A DNA stretch of 64,000 bases, from positions 2,418,001 to 2,482,000 of the forward strand of contig NZ_JACHMP010000001.1 in assembly GCF_014204985.1 (NCBI RefSeq), written 5' to 3'. This document shows, piece by piece, positions 1 to 8,751 of the stretch. How positions within the stretch are numbered: the first letter of the stretch is position 1; each line of letters opens with the position of its first letter. A program made the position numbers and the translations under genes. The notes under the pieces are model-generated. The model was not told the origin of the DNA. It saw only the letters and a list, made by a program, of their open reading frames with translations, and ran no database searches. This stretch comes from Streptosporangium becharense (GTDB lineage: Bacteria > Actinomycetota > Actinomycetes > Streptosporangiales > Streptosporangiaceae).

Positions 1-222
1 GATCAGGCCGGACACGCCGCCGAGCAGGGTGAGCACCACGCCGAACACCACGTGGTGGATGTGCATCTCACCGATGTTGACGTTGCGGAACCAGCCGATC
101 CTGGCGCGGATGAGCCGCACGTTGATCCTGGTGAAGACGAAGGCCACGATCAACGCGACGAAGAAGCAGAACAGCGGCAGCCGTCCCGCGTCGATGATGC
201 GTTGGTAGAACAGATCCCCCAC
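1..222 (-). CDS. Integral membrane protein, N-terminal part (cut by window edge)
   Basis: The reading frame runs leftward from a GTG at 222 and is open to the window edge, so only the first 74 codons are present. An in-frame TAG at 237-235 limits how far upstream the start can lie. A GGGGAGG stretch sits only 2 nt before the GTG, which is close for a Shine-Dalgarno. The peptide begins MGDLFYQR, has a hydrophobic segment at about residues 15-30, an Arg-rich loop, and then the His-rich motif HIHHVVFG entering a second hydrophobic segment. This looks like a polytopic inner-membrane protein. I do not recognise the family and assign no function. Confidence 0.55.
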   Translation of the reverse strand, partial: MGDLFYQRIIDAGRLPLFCFFVALIVAFVFTRINVRLIRARIGWFRNVNIGEMHIHHVVFGVVLTLLGGVSGLI

Positions 223-240
223 AACCTCCCCAGGCTATGC

Positions 241-333
241 GAGAAGCCCCACCGCTGAGGCGACCCGTTGCGTGAGAAGCCCCACCACGCGAGGCGACCC
301 GCCGCGTGAGAAGCCCCACCGCGAGGCGACCCG
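241..333. repeat. Three-copy imperfect tandem repeat, about 33 bp unit
   Basis: The core GAGAAGCCCCACC starts at 241, 274 and 308, each followed by GAGGCGACCCG at 257, 291 and 323. The repeat fills the gap between the membrane protein gene and the FadR-type regulator gene, both on the minus strand. No hairpin or coding role is evident. Confidence 0.75.
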
Positions 334-382
334 CGACACGGGTAACCTCGCCGCACGGGCGGTGGGCTCGCGCGGGCCCGGC

Positions 383-1123
383 TCACGTCAGGAAGCCGCG
401 CAGGAGCGCCGCGGTCCCCTCCAGGTGCTCCGTGACGGCCTGCCGGGCCGCGTCGGGATCGCCCGCGAGGATGGCCGTGACGATCGCCTCGTGCTGGACC
501 GCGGCGTGCTCGATGTTGCGCTGGAGCACCGGGATGGCGTTGAGCAGGTCGGTGACCCGCAGCCGGGCGTCGGCGCAGGCGGCGGCCAGCAGCGAGGAGC
601 CGGTCAGCTCGGCGATGGCCAGGTGGAAGGCCGTGTCGAGGCGGCGGTAGTCGTCGGGACCGGCGGAGTTGACCTCCGCCAGGCGCCGTCGCAGCACCCG
701 CCGCTGCTGCTGGGACAGCTCGGCGCCGGCCAGGACCTGCGCGGCTCCGCACTCGACGGCCAGCCGGAAGGTGAACGCGTCGTCCAGGTCGGCGGTGCCC
801 ATGTCGGCCACCACCCTGCGCAGGTCCTCCCGGTGCGGCGGCGCGGGCCGGTAGGTCACGAACGCGCCGCCGTAACGGCCGCGCCGCACGTCGAGGTAGC
901 CCGCCTCCTGCAACGCCCTGATGGCCTCCCGCAGGGTCACGCGGCTGATGCCGAGCCGGGTGGCGAGCTCCCGTTCGGGAGGGAGCCGCTCCCCGTGGGG
1001 GACGGCGCCGAGCTTGATCACCTGAAGGAGCCGCTCGACGGTCTCCTCGAAGGCGTTGCCCGCGCGCACCGGGCGGAACGCGACGTCGAGGCCCGCCTCC
1101 CCCATGGTGCCGCCTTCCGTCAC
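383..1123 (-). CDS. FadR-subfamily GntR transcriptional regulator (FCD domain)
   Basis: This 246-residue protein has an N-terminal winged helix-turn-helix (about residues 10-85, with PPERELATRLGISRVTLREA as its recognition region) and an all-alpha FCD ligand-binding domain. The FCD domain includes DTAFHLAIAELTG and HEAIVTAILAGD, which in this family carry metal or ligand contacts. The GTG at 1123 is chosen because GAGGAG lies 5 nt upstream; an internal ATG seven codons on is less well placed. The gene lies beside an ethanolamine-type permease and a gamma-glutamylation gene set, so local control of that locus is the likely role. FadR-type regulators usually sense organic acids or acyl compounds. 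The ligand here is unknown. Confidence 0.9.
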   Translation of the reverse strand: MTEGGTMGEAGLDVAFRPVRAGNAFEETVERLLQVIKLGAVPHGERLPPERELATRLGISRVTLREAIRALQEAGYLDVRRGRYGGAFVTYRPAPPHREDLRRVVADMGTADLDDAFTFRLAVECGAAQVLAGAELSQQQRRVLRRRLAEVNSAGPDDYRRLDTAFHLAIAELTGSSLLAAACADARLRVTDLLNAIPVLQRNIEHAAVQHEAIVTAILAGDPDAARQAVTEHLEGTAALLRGFLT

Positions 1124-1205
1124 CGAAGCTCCTCGACCCGCCACCGACCGGGGACCCAGCTTATTGACCTCCGCCGGGGGCCGGGGAACCGGGATTCCGG
1201 CGCGT

Positions 1206-2654
1206 TCAGGCGAGTTCCGCCTCCGCGCGCTCGATCGCCTCGAACTCCTCCTCGGGGGCGTTGGCGACCAGCCGGTGCCGGCTGTAGAACCAGAAGTAGG
1301 CCAGGCACACGACGAAGATCCCCGCCGTGATGAGCGCCGCCTTGACGTCCACCAGGAAGGTGGCCACCACCGCGGCCAGGGCCAGCACCAGCGCGACGCC
1401 GGTGGTGACCACACCGCCGGGGGTGCGGTACGGGCGAGGCATGTCCGGCTCGCGCCTGCGCAGCACGATGTGGGAGAGCATCATCAGGACGTAGGAGACC
1501 GTGGCGCCGAACACCGCGATCTGGATGAGCAGGTCGCCGTCCATGGTGAGCGAGGCCAGCAGGAAGCCGACGGTGGCGGGAACGATCAGCGCCAGGTACG
1601 GGGTGTGGCGGCGGCCGGTCACCGAGAGCCAACGGGGCAGGTATCCGGCCCGCGACAGGGCGAACAGCTGCCGGGAGTAGGCGTAGATGATGGAGAAGAA
1701 GCTGGCGATCAGTCCGGCGAGGCCGACGTAGTTGACGAAGTCCGCCAGGAGGTTGTCGCCGCCGAAGGCCCGCCTGGCCGCCTCCGGGAGGGGGTTGCCC
1801 GACTCCTTGAGCGCGTTCGACCCTGCCCCGCCCGGCGCGGTCACCAGGATCAGCGCGGCGGTCAGCAGCAGCACGGTCATGCCCGCGATGATGCCCCGGG
1901 GCATGTCCCGCCGCGGGTCGCGGGCCTCCTCCGCGGCCAGCGGGACGCCCTCGATGGCGAGGAAGAACCAGATCGCGTAGACGAGCGCCGCCCACACGCC
2001 GAAGATCCCGAACGGCAGGAACGAGCTGGCGCCGAACGCGTCCGTCGCGGGGATGTCGAACAGCCTCGCCGCGCTGAACTTGGGGATCATCCCGATGATG
2101 AACACCACCAGCGCGACCAGCGCCACCCCCGTGATCACGAACATCAGCCGCAGCGCCTCGCCGACGCCCCACAGGTGCACACCGACGAAGATCACGTAGG
2201 CCGCCAGGAACACCGGCCAGCCGCTCTTGAGCCCGAACAGTCCCAGCGCCTCCACGTAGCTGCCGATGAAGACGGCGATCGCGGCGGGGGCGATGGCGTA
2301 CTCGATGAGGATCGCGGTCCCGGTCGCGAACCCGCCGAACGGGCCGAGGGCCCGGCGGGCGAAGCCGTACCCGGCTCCCGCGACCGGGATGCTGGAGGAC
2401 AGCTCGGCCAGGCCGAAGACCATGCAGGTGTACATCACGGCCATCAGGACGGTCGCGATCAGCAGGCCGCCCCAGCCGCCCTGCGCGAGGCCGAAGTTCC
2501 AGCCCGCGAAGTCACCGGAGATCACATACGCCACGCCGAGGCCCGCCAGCAGGACCCATCCGGCCGTTCCGGACTTCAGCTGCCGCCGACGCATGTAGTC
2601 GGCGGTCACCTTCTCGTAGTCGACACCGTGGACATGTCGTTTGCCGTCCGCCAT
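1206..2654 (-). CDS. APC-family permease, ethanolamine-permease type
   Basis: This 482-residue polytopic membrane protein has about 12 hydrophobic segments. The early signature ISGDFAGWNFGLA, followed by IPVAGAGYGFARRALGP and later AIEGVPLAAEEARDPRRD, fits the ethanolamine permease subgroup of the amino acid-polyamine-organocation superfamily. It would import ethanolamine or a similar amine across the cytoplasmic membrane. The ATG at 2654 is preferred because AGGGGG lies 8 nt upstream; a GTG at 2663 would overlap that ribosome site. It is divergent from the glutamine-synthetase-like gene, with 248 bp between them, and is followed by the FadR-type regulator on the same strand. Substrate assignment rests on motif resemblance plus context, so ethanolamine is likely but not proven. 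Confidence 0.85.
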   Translation of the reverse strand: MADGKRHVHGVDYEKVTADYMRRRQLKSGTAGWVLLAGLGVAYVISGDFAGWNFGLAQGGWGGLLIATVLMAVMYTCMVFGLAELSSSIPVAGAGYGFARRALGPFGGFATGTAILIEYAIAPAAIAVFIGSYVEALGLFGLKSGWPVFLAAYVIFVGVHLWGVGEALRLMFVITGVALVALVVFIIGMIPKFSAARLFDIPATDAFGASSFLPFGIFGVWAALVYAIWFFLAIEGVPLAAEEARDPRRDMPRGIIAGMTVLLLTAALILVTAPGGAGSNALKESGNPLPEAARRAFGGDNLLADFVNYVGLAGLIASFFSIIYAYSRQLFALSRAGYLPRWLSVTGRRHTPYLALIVPATVGFLLASLTMDGDLLIQIAVFGATVSYVLMMLSHIVLRRREPDMPRPYRTPGGVVTTGVALVLALAAVVATFLVDVKAALITAGIFVVCLAYFWFYSRHRLVANAPEEEFEAIERAEAELA

Positions 2655-2694
2655 GCTCGCCACCCCCTGGGTGCGCAGGTCGGCCTCCGACCCA

Positions 2695-2714
2695 ATGGTC
2701 TACGGCCGAACCAT
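2695..2714. promoter_or_regulatory. Inverted repeat, candidate operator in the divergent promoter region
   Basis: ATGGT at 2695-2699 and ACCAT at 2710-2714 form a perfect 5-bp inverted repeat around a 10-nt spacer. It lies between the divergent permease and ligase genes, where a FadR-type repressor would be expected to bind. The palindrome is short, so this is a suggestion only. Confidence 0.3.
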
Positions 2715-2902
2715 AGGTGTTTGGCGTGATATTTCGCCTGACATGGCTTCCGCGTCAAGACCGTGCCATCGATGACCCAGTAAAGAACCTCAAAACTGGA
2801 CAGTGGCCCCGTTCTGACGCAGCGTAGCCATTGACATCCGACCTCCCCGGTGTTTGCATGCGTTCATTGGTCTGTTTCCAGACTTTTAAGGAAGGGGCGC
2901 CC

Positions 2903-4264
2903 GTGACCTCTCACGTGCCGTTCACCGTGGAGCAACTCCGCAGGGACGCCGAGGCGGGCCGGATCGACACCGTCCTGCTGGCGATCGCCGACATGCAGGG
3001 CCGGCTCCAGGGCAAGCGGCTGTCCGCTCGCTACTTCCTGGAAGAGGTCCTCGAACACTCCTCCGAGGGCTGCAACTACCTGCTGGCGGTCGACGTCGAC
3101 ATGAACACGGTCAGCGGTTACGCGATGTCGTCATGGGAGCGCGGCTACGGCGACTTCGTGATGCGTCCCGACATGTCCACCCTGCGACCGATCCCCTGGC
3201 AGGAGGGCACCGCCCTGGTCATGGCCGACCTGGTCTGGGAGGACGGCTCCGACGTGATCGCCTCACCCCGGCAGATCCTCCGCCGGCAGCTCGCGCGGCT
3301 GGCCGAACGGGGCTGGGAGGCGTTCGTCGGCACCGAGCTGGAGTTCGTGGTCTACAACGACACCTACGAGGACGCCTGGCGCCGCGGCTACCGCGACCTG
3401 ACCCCCGCCAACCTCTACAACGTCGACTACTCCATGCTCGGCACCGCCAGGGTCGAGCCGCTGCTGCGCAGGATCAGGCTCGGCATGGAAGGCGCCGGGA
3501 TGTACCCCGAGTCGGTCAAGGGCGAGTGCAACCTCGGCCAGCACGAGATCGCCTTCCGCTTCGACCGGGCCCTGGCCACCTGCGACAACCACTCCGTCTA
3601 CAAGAACGGCGCCAAGGAGATCGCCGCCCAGCAGGGCATGTCGCTGACCTTCATGGCCAAGCCGAACGAGCGCGAGGGCAACTCCTGCCACATCCACATC
3701 TCGCTGCGCGACACCGGCGGCGAGCCGGTGATGGCCGGACCGGGACCCTACGGCCTCTCGCCCCTCGGTGAGCGGTTCATCGCCGGTCAGCTCGCCCTCC
3801 TGCGGGAGCTGACCCTGCTGTACGCCCCCAACGTCAACTCCTACAAGCGGTACCAGCCGGGCAGCTTCGCCCCCACCGCGGTCGCGTGGGGCCCGGACAA
3901 CAGGACGTGCGCGCTGCGCCTGGTCGGCCACGGGCCGTCGCTGCGGATCGAGAACCGGGTGCCCGGCGGCGACGTCAACCCCTACCTGGCGGTGTCCGCG
4001 CTGGTCGCGGCCGGGTTGCACGGCATCGAGAACGAGCTCTCCCTGCCGGAGGCACTCACCGGGAACGCCTATGCTTCGGGCGCGGAGACCGTGCCGCACA
4101 CACTTCGCGACGCTCTGGAGCTCTGGGAGGGTTCCAAGCACGCCAAGACCGCCTTCGGCGACGACGTCGTGGCGCACTACGCGAACAACGCCCGGGTCGA
4201 GCTGGCCGCCTTCGACGCGGCGGTCACCGACTGGGAACTGTTCCGGGGATTCGAACGGATGTGA
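2903..4264 (+). CDS. Glutamine-synthetase-like gamma-glutamyl amide ligase
   Basis: This 453-residue protein has the glutamine synthetase fold: a beta-grasp N-domain (about residues 15-110) and a catalytic domain with TELEFVVYN, a NCHIH-type nucleotide loop (SCHIHISLRD) and the substrate loop NSYKRYQPGSFAP. It matches the GlnA3/GlnA4/PuuA type, which couples ATP to gamma-glutamylation of amines (polyamines, ethanolamine), rather than ammonia-assimilating GlnA. The GTG at 2903 is chosen because AAGGAAGGGG lies just upstream; an ATG at 2831 is in frame but has no ribosome site. The next gene overlaps by 4 nt. With the adjacent ethanolamine-type permease, gamma-glutamylethanolamide is the most likely product, but a polyamine substrate is possible. 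Confidence 0.88.
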   Translation: MTSHVPFTVEQLRRDAEAGRIDTVLLAIADMQGRLQGKRLSARYFLEEVLEHSSEGCNYLLAVDVDMNTVSGYAMSSWERGYGDFVMRPDMSTLRPIPWQEGTALVMADLVWEDGSDVIASPRQILRRQLARLAERGWEAFVGTELEFVVYNDTYEDAWRRGYRDLTPANLYNVDYSMLGTARVEPLLRRIRLGMEGAGMYPESVKGECNLGQHEIAFRFDRALATCDNHSVYKNGAKEIAAQQGMSLTFMAKPNEREGNSCHIHISLRDTGGEPVMAGPGPYGLSPLGERFIAGQLALLRELTLLYAPNVNSYKRYQPGSFAPTAVAWGPDNRTCALRLVGHGPSLRIENRVPGGDVNPYLAVSALVAAGLHGIENELSLPEALTGNAYASGAETVPHTLRDALELWEGSKHAKTAFGDDVVAHYANNARVELAAFDAAVTDWELFRGFERM

Positions 4265-5613
4265 ATGTGAAGATCGTAAACCCGGCGACCGAAGAGGTGA
4301 TCGCCGACATCGAGGCGGCGGACGCCACCGAGGCCGACAGGGTGGTGGAACGCGCCGGACGGGCCTTCGCCGACTGGCGGCGGGTCGCCCCGGGAGACCG
4401 GGCGCGGCTGCTGCGCCGCTTCGCCGCGCTGGTGCGGGAGCACGCCGAGGAACTGGCCCTGCTGGAGGTCGCCAACGCGGGACACACGATCGGCAACGCC
4501 CGCTGGGAGGCGGGCAACGTCGCCGACGTGCTCGACTTCTACGCGGGAGCGCCGGAACGCAACCACGGCAAGCAGATCCCGGTGCCCGGCGGGCTGGACG
4601 TCACCTTCCAGGAGCCGCTGGGCGTCGTCGGCGTGATCGTGCCGTGGAACTTCCCGATGGTCATCATGACCTGGGGGGTGGCCCCGGCGCTGGCCGCGGG
4701 GAACACGGTGGTGGTCAAACCCGCCGAGTGGACCCCGCTGAGCGCCCTTCGCCTGGCCGAGCTGGCCCTGGCCGCCGGCCTGCCCGAGGGGGTGTTCCAG
4801 GTCCTGCCCGGCGCCGGTGAGGTGGCGGGCGCCCGGCTGGTCGGGCACCCCGCCGTGGCGAAGATCGTCTTCACCGGCTCCACCGAGGTGGGCAAGGAGA
4901 TCGCTGCCAGGTGCGCGGGCCAGGTCAAGCGGATCACACTGGAGCTGGGCGGCAAGAGCGCCAACGTGGTCTTCGCCGACGCCGACCTGGCCAAGGCCGC
5001 GGCGAGCGCGCCGTACGCCGTCTTCGACAACGCGGGGCAGGACTGCTGCGCGCGTTCCCGCATCCTCGTCGAGCGGTCGGTGCACGAGGAGTTCCTGACC
5101 CGCCTCGACGAGGCGGTGCTGAAGGTCAGGGTCGGCGATCCGCGTGACGAGGCGACCGAGATGGGCCCGCTGATCAGCGCCGCGCACCGGGAGCGGGTGG
5201 CCTCCTTCGTCACCGAGCCGCCCCATCTGCAGGGGACGTGCCCCACCGGGCCGGGCTTCTGGTTCCCGCCGACGGTGCTGACCCCGCGCTCGACGGACGA
5301 CCGGGCCTTCACCGAGGAGATCTTCGGCCCGGTGGTGTCGGTGGTGCCGTTCGACGGCGAGGACGACGCCGTGCGGATCGCCAACGACACTCCGTACGGC
5401 CTCAGCGGGTCCATCTGGACGCGCGACGTCGGCCGGGCACTCCGGGTGGCGCGGGCGGTCGAAGCGGGCAACCTGAGCGTCAACTCCCACTCGAGCGTCC
5501 GTTACTGGACGCCGTTCGGTGGTTTCAAGCAGTCCGGCCTCGGCCGCGAACTGGGCCCCGACGCCCTGTCCGCGTTCACCGAGACCAAGAACGTCTTCAT
5601 TTCCGAGGAGTAG
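4261..5613 (+). CDS. NAD(P)-dependent aldehyde dehydrogenase of the gamma-glutamyl amine route
   Basis: This 450-residue aldehyde dehydrogenase has the cofactor motif PWNFPMVIMTWGVAPALAAG, FTGSTEVGKEI, the general base Glu228 in ELGGK and the catalytic Cys262 in GQDCCA. The Glu-Cys spacing of 34 equals that of well-studied ALDHs. It would oxidise a gamma-glutamyl-blocked aminoaldehyde to the acid. The GTG at 4261 overlaps the stop of the upstream ligase (GTGA), suggesting translational coupling; GTG 4267 is an alternative. It lies in one operon with the ligase upstream and the SDR 4 nt downstream. At 450 residues it is slightly shorter than the usual 480-500, because the loop between TEMGPLISA and the C-terminal catalytic region is short. 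Confidence 0.9.
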   Translation: MNVKIVNPATEEVIADIEAADATEADRVVERAGRAFADWRRVAPGDRARLLRRFAALVREHAEELALLEVANAGHTIGNARWEAGNVADVLDFYAGAPERNHGKQIPVPGGLDVTFQEPLGVVGVIVPWNFPMVIMTWGVAPALAAGNTVVVKPAEWTPLSALRLAELALAAGLPEGVFQVLPGAGEVAGARLVGHPAVAKIVFTGSTEVGKEIAARCAGQVKRITLELGGKSANVVFADADLAKAAASAPYAVFDNAGQDCCARSRILVERSVHEEFLTRLDEAVLKVRVGDPRDEATEMGPLISAAHRERVASFVTEPPHLQGTCPTGPGFWFPPTVLTPRSTDDRAFTEEIFGPVVSVVPFDGEDDAVRIANDTPYGLSGSIWTRDVGRALRVARAVEAGNLSVNSHSSVRYWTPFGGFKQSGLGRELGPDALSAFTETKNVFISEE

Positions 5614-5617
5614 AGAC

Positions 5618-6382
5618 ATGCGGCGTTTGCAGGACCGGGTGGCCGTCGTCACCGGCGCGGGAAGCGGCATCGGCCTGGCCACCGTCCGCCGGTTCGCCGA
5701 CGAGGGTGCCCGCGTCGTGTGCGTGGACCTGGACGAGGTGACCGGCACCAAGGCCGCGGAAGAGGCCGGCGGCCTGTTCGTGCGGGCCGACGTGACCGAC
5801 GAGGACGACGTCGCCCGGGTGTTCCGGACGGCGTTCGAGACCTACGGAAGCGTCGACGTGGCGTTCAACAACGCGGGCATCTCACCGCCGGACGACGACT
5901 CGATCCTGGAGACCGGCCTCGACGCCTGGCGCCGGGTGCAGGAGGTCAACCTCACCTCGGTCTACCTGTGCTGTAAGCACGCCATCCCGTACATGCGGCG
6001 GCAGGGCAAGGGTTCGATCATCAACACCGCGTCCTTCGTCGCCGTGATGGGCTCGGCCACCAGCCAGATCTCCTACACCGCGTCCAAGGGCGGGGTGCTC
6101 GCCATGTCCCGTGAGCTGGGCGTGCAGTTCGCGCGCGAGGGCATCCGGGTGAACGCCCTGTGCCCGGGGCCGGTGAACACGCCGCTGCTCCAGGAGCTGT
6201 TCGCCAAGGACCCCGAGCGGGCCCAGCGCCGCCTGGTGCACATCCCGCTGGGCCGTTTCGCCGAGGCCTCCGAGATCGCCGCCGCGGTGGCGTTCCTCGC
6301 CTCCGACGACTCCAGCTTCATCACCGGGTCGGAGTTCCTGGTGGACGGCGGCATCTCCGGCGCGTACGTCACCCCGCTGTAG
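5618..6382 (+). CDS. SDR-family oxidoreductase
   Basis: This 254-residue classical short-chain dehydrogenase has the Rossmann signature TGAGSGIG (residues 11-18), an acidic cofactor residue after beta-2 (CVDLDE, favouring NAD), NNAG, and the catalytic set Ser139, Tyr153 and Lys157. GAGGAG lies 7 nt before the ATG, within the end of the ALDH gene. In context it may oxidise the alcohol of a gamma-glutamyl amino alcohol to the aldehyde used by the neighbouring ALDH. This step is expected for ethanolamine but not for a diamine, so the SDR favours an amino-alcohol substrate. SDRs are too diverse to fix the substrate from sequence. Confidence 0.88.
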   Translation: MRRLQDRVAVVTGAGSGIGLATVRRFADEGARVVCVDLDEVTGTKAAEEAGGLFVRADVTDEDDVARVFRTAFETYGSVDVAFNNAGISPPDDDSILETGLDAWRRVQEVNLTSVYLCCKHAIPYMRRQGKGSIINTASFVAVMGSATSQISYTASKGGVLAMSRELGVQFAREGIRVNALCPGPVNTPLLQELFAKDPERAQRRLVHIPLGRFAEASEIAAAVAFLASDDSSFITGSEFLVDGGISGAYVTPL

Positions 6383-6435
6383 CCGGTGCCGCGCCGGGGC
6401 GGGGCGGGAAGGCCGCGGCCCCGGCGCGGCACCGG
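6383..6435 (+). terminator. Very stable intra-operon hairpin (18-bp stem)
   Basis: Bases 6383-6400 and 6418-6435 are perfectly complementary over 18 bp with a 17-nt loop. The hairpin lies directly after the SDR stop and before the hydrolase gene. There is no T tract, so it may attenuate or stabilise the upstream mRNA rather than terminate cleanly. Confidence 0.7.
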
Positions 6436-6450
6436 GCAGAGGAAACACGC

Positions 6451-6478
6451 AAGGCAAGGCAAGGCAAGGCAAGGCAAG
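6451..6478 (+). repeat. AAGGC pentanucleotide repeat next to the ribosome site
   Basis: Five perfect AAGGC units (6451-6475) plus AAG lie 6 nt before the ATG of the hydrolase gene. The purine-rich units provide only a weak ribosome site (AAGAG). Copy number change would alter spacing but not the reading frame. Confidence 0.8.
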
Positions 6479-6483
6479 AGATC

Positions 6484-7188
6484 ATGTCCCGTCCCGTCAT
6501 CGGCATCACCTGTTACGTCGAACCCGCGAGGTTCACCGTGTGGGAGATGACCGCCGCCCTGCTGCCGTACACCTACGTCGAGCACGTGGCCCGCGTGGGC
6601 GGGCAGCCGGTGATCCTGCCGCCCGCGGGCGAGACCGGCCCGCTGGTGGAGCGACTGGACGGGCTGATCCTGGCCGGCGGCGGGGACGTCGGCCCGGAGC
6701 GGTACGGGCGGGAACCGCACGAGCGGACCGGGTACGTCCGGCCGTTCCGCGACGACGCGGAGCTGGACCTGGTCCGCGCGGCGCTGGAGCGGGGCGTGCC
6801 GTTCCTCGGGGTCTGCCGGGGGATGCAGATCCTCAACGTCGCCCTCGGCGGCAGCCTCCACCAGCACCTGCCCGACGTGGTCGGCCACCACGGGCACGCA
6901 CCGGCCCCCGGCCGGTTCGGCCGGATGCCGGTGCGGACGGCCGCGGGCAGCCGCCTCGGCGAGATCCTCGGCGCCGAGACGGTGGACGTGGCCCACTACC
7001 ACCACCAGGCCGTCGAGCGCCTGGGCGCCGGGCTGACCGTGACCGCCCGCGCCGAGGACGGCACGGTCGAGGCCGTCGAAGTGGACGGTCACCCGTTCGC
7101 CCTGGCCGTCCAGTGGCACCCCGAGGCCGACGAGGAATCCGCCCTGTTCGAGGCCCTGGTACGGCACACCGTCCCGGTCGCGCGGTAG
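6484..7188 (+). CDS. Gamma-glutamyl hydrolase, class I amidotransferase-like (peptidase C26, PuuD type)
   Basis: This 234-residue protein starts SRPVIGITCYVEPARF, typical of the C26/PuuD group. It has the nucleophile Cys111 in GVCRGMQILN, and His212 with Glu214 in QWHPEAD. These enzymes hydrolyse the gamma-glutamyl amide bond, releasing glutamate and the deblocked product (GABA in the Puu route). Here it would be the last step after ligase, SDR and ALDH, giving glycine if the starting amine is ethanolamine. It is separated from the SDR by a strong hairpin and an AAGGC repeat, so its expression may be set apart. It is convergent with the next permease, 15 nt away. Confidence 0.87.
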   Translation: MSRPVIGITCYVEPARFTVWEMTAALLPYTYVEHVARVGGQPVILPPAGETGPLVERLDGLILAGGGDVGPERYGREPHERTGYVRPFRDDAELDLVRAALERGVPFLGVCRGMQILNVALGGSLHQHLPDVVGHHGHAPAPGRFGRMPVRTAAGSRLGEILGAETVDVAHYHHQAVERLGAGLTVTARAEDGTVEAVEVDGHPFALAVQWHPEADEESALFEALVRHTVPVAR

Positions 7189-7203
7189 CGCGCCGGGGCG
7201 TCC

Positions 7204-8751
7204 TCAGTCGGGGACGACCAGTGCCCCGGTGTCGGGGCGGAGGGTCTCGCCGCGGAAGAACCGCGGGTCGATCCGGCTCTGGACGACCATCAGGACAGCA
7301 CCCAGCAGCAGCACGCCCACCCCGATGACGAAGACCCCGCCGACCCCGAACACCGAGCTTCCGGTGCCGTAGGCGGGGTCCCACATGTCCACGACCGTCT
7401 TGCCGAAGACGGCGGTCAGCGCCACCGCGCCGAGCCCGGGGAGCAGGCCCTTGTACAGCAGGTCCCGCACGCTCGCGGTGAGCTCGCGCCGGAAGTACCA
7501 GACGCAGGCGTAGGCGGTCAGCGCGTAGTAGAAGCAGATCATCAACCCGAGCGTGAAGATGGTGTCCACCAGGACGTCCTCGCTGAACACCGTCATGACC
7601 GAGTAGAAGACCCCGGTGCCGATCCCGGCCCAGAGCGTGGCGTAGGAGGGCGTGCGGAAGCGGGGGTGGACCCGGGCGAACCTGACCGGCAGCGCCTCGT
7701 AGAAGCCCATGGCGAGGACGGTGCGGGCGACCGGGATGAAGGTGCTCTGCAGGCTGGCCGCGGAGCTGGCCAGCACCGCGAGGATCAGGATCACCCCGGA
7801 CCCGCCCATCACCGGGTGGGCCAGGGTCGCGAAGACGTTGTCCTCGGTCTCGGGGTTGCCCAGGCCGACGCCGGTGTCGCCGACCCCGGCGTACATGACG
7901 GCGGCCACCCCCACGAGCAGGTAGCTGCCGAGGATGGTCAGCACGGTGAGCAGCGCCGCCCTGCCCGGCGTCCTGGAGCTGCCCTCGGTCTCCTCGTTCA
8001 GGGTCAGGCAGGTGTCCCAGCCCCAGAACATGAAGATCGACAGGGACAGGCCCGCGGTGAAGGCGCTGAAGGTGGCCACCGCGAACGGGTCGAACCACGC
8101 CAGGTCGAAGGCCATCGCCGTGGGCACGTCTCCGGAGACGGCCTTGCCGATCGCCATCACCGCGAACGACACCAGCGCCGCGAGCTGGAAGAGCACCAGC
8201 ACGTTCTGGAGCAGCCGGGTGGCGGTGATGCCCCGGTAGCTGACGGCGGTGGCGGCGGCGACCAAGACCAGGCAGGTCAGCACGTTGACCCATTTGTCAC
8301 CGGCCAGGTCGGCCAGCGCCGGGTTCCCGGTCACGTCCGCCAGCAGCACGTAGAAGAAGGTGACCGCGACCCCCGCCAGGTTGGACAGCACGATGATCGT
8401 GGCCACCACCAGGCCCCAGCCGCACATCCAGCCCACCCAGGGGCCGAACGCCTTGACCGTCCAGGTGAAGGAGGTGCCGGAGTCGGGGAAGCGCCGGTTC
8501 AGCTCCCGGTAGGCGTAGGCGACCAGGAACATCGGCAGGAAACCCGCGACGAACACCGCGAGCATCTGCGGCCCGACCTCCCCCACCGTGGGGCCGAGGG
8601 TGGCCGTCAGGCAGTAGACGGGGGCCACCGTCGAGACGCCGAGCGCCACGCTGCTCCACAGGCCGACCGAGTTCCGGCTGAGCCCCTTGTCCCGAGGGTC
8701 GTCACCGGAACCGGCCCCCGGTCGCGGCCGGGAACCCACCTCGGTCGTCAT
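7204..8751 (-). CDS. APC-family amino acid/amine permease
   Basis: This 515-residue polytopic protein has about 12-13 membrane spans. Its start region GLWSSVALGVSTVAPVYCLT is typical of actinobacterial APC transporters, and it carries SGTSFTWTVKAFGPWVGWM and NEETEGSSRTPGRAAL in cytoplasmic loops. It probably imports an amino acid, polyamine or amine. The ATG at 8751 is chosen because GGAGG lies 6 nt upstream. It faces the gamma-glutamyl hydrolase and backs on the glycine riboswitch. It differs from the ethanolamine-type permease at 1206-2654, so the locus has two distinct uptake systems. The substrate is undetermined. Confidence 0.87.
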   Translation of the reverse strand: MTTEVGSRPRPGAGSGDDPRDKGLSRNSVGLWSSVALGVSTVAPVYCLTATLGPTVGEVGPQMLAVFVAGFLPMFLVAYAYRELNRRFPDSGTSFTWTVKAFGPWVGWMCGWGLVVATIIVLSNLAGVAVTFFYVLLADVTGNPALADLAGDKWVNVLTCLVLVAAATAVSYRGITATRLLQNVLVLFQLAALVSFAVMAIGKAVSGDVPTAMAFDLAWFDPFAVATFSAFTAGLSLSIFMFWGWDTCLTLNEETEGSSRTPGRAALLTVLTILGSYLLVGVAAVMYAGVGDTGVGLGNPETEDNVFATLAHPVMGGSGVILILAVLASSAASLQSTFIPVARTVLAMGFYEALPVRFARVHPRFRTPSYATLWAGIGTGVFYSVMTVFSEDVLVDTIFTLGLMICFYYALTAYACVWYFRRELTASVRDLLYKGLLPGLGAVALTAVFGKTVVDMWDPAYGTGSSVFGVGGVFVIGVGVLLLGAVLMVVQSRIDPRFFRGETLRPDTGALVVPD

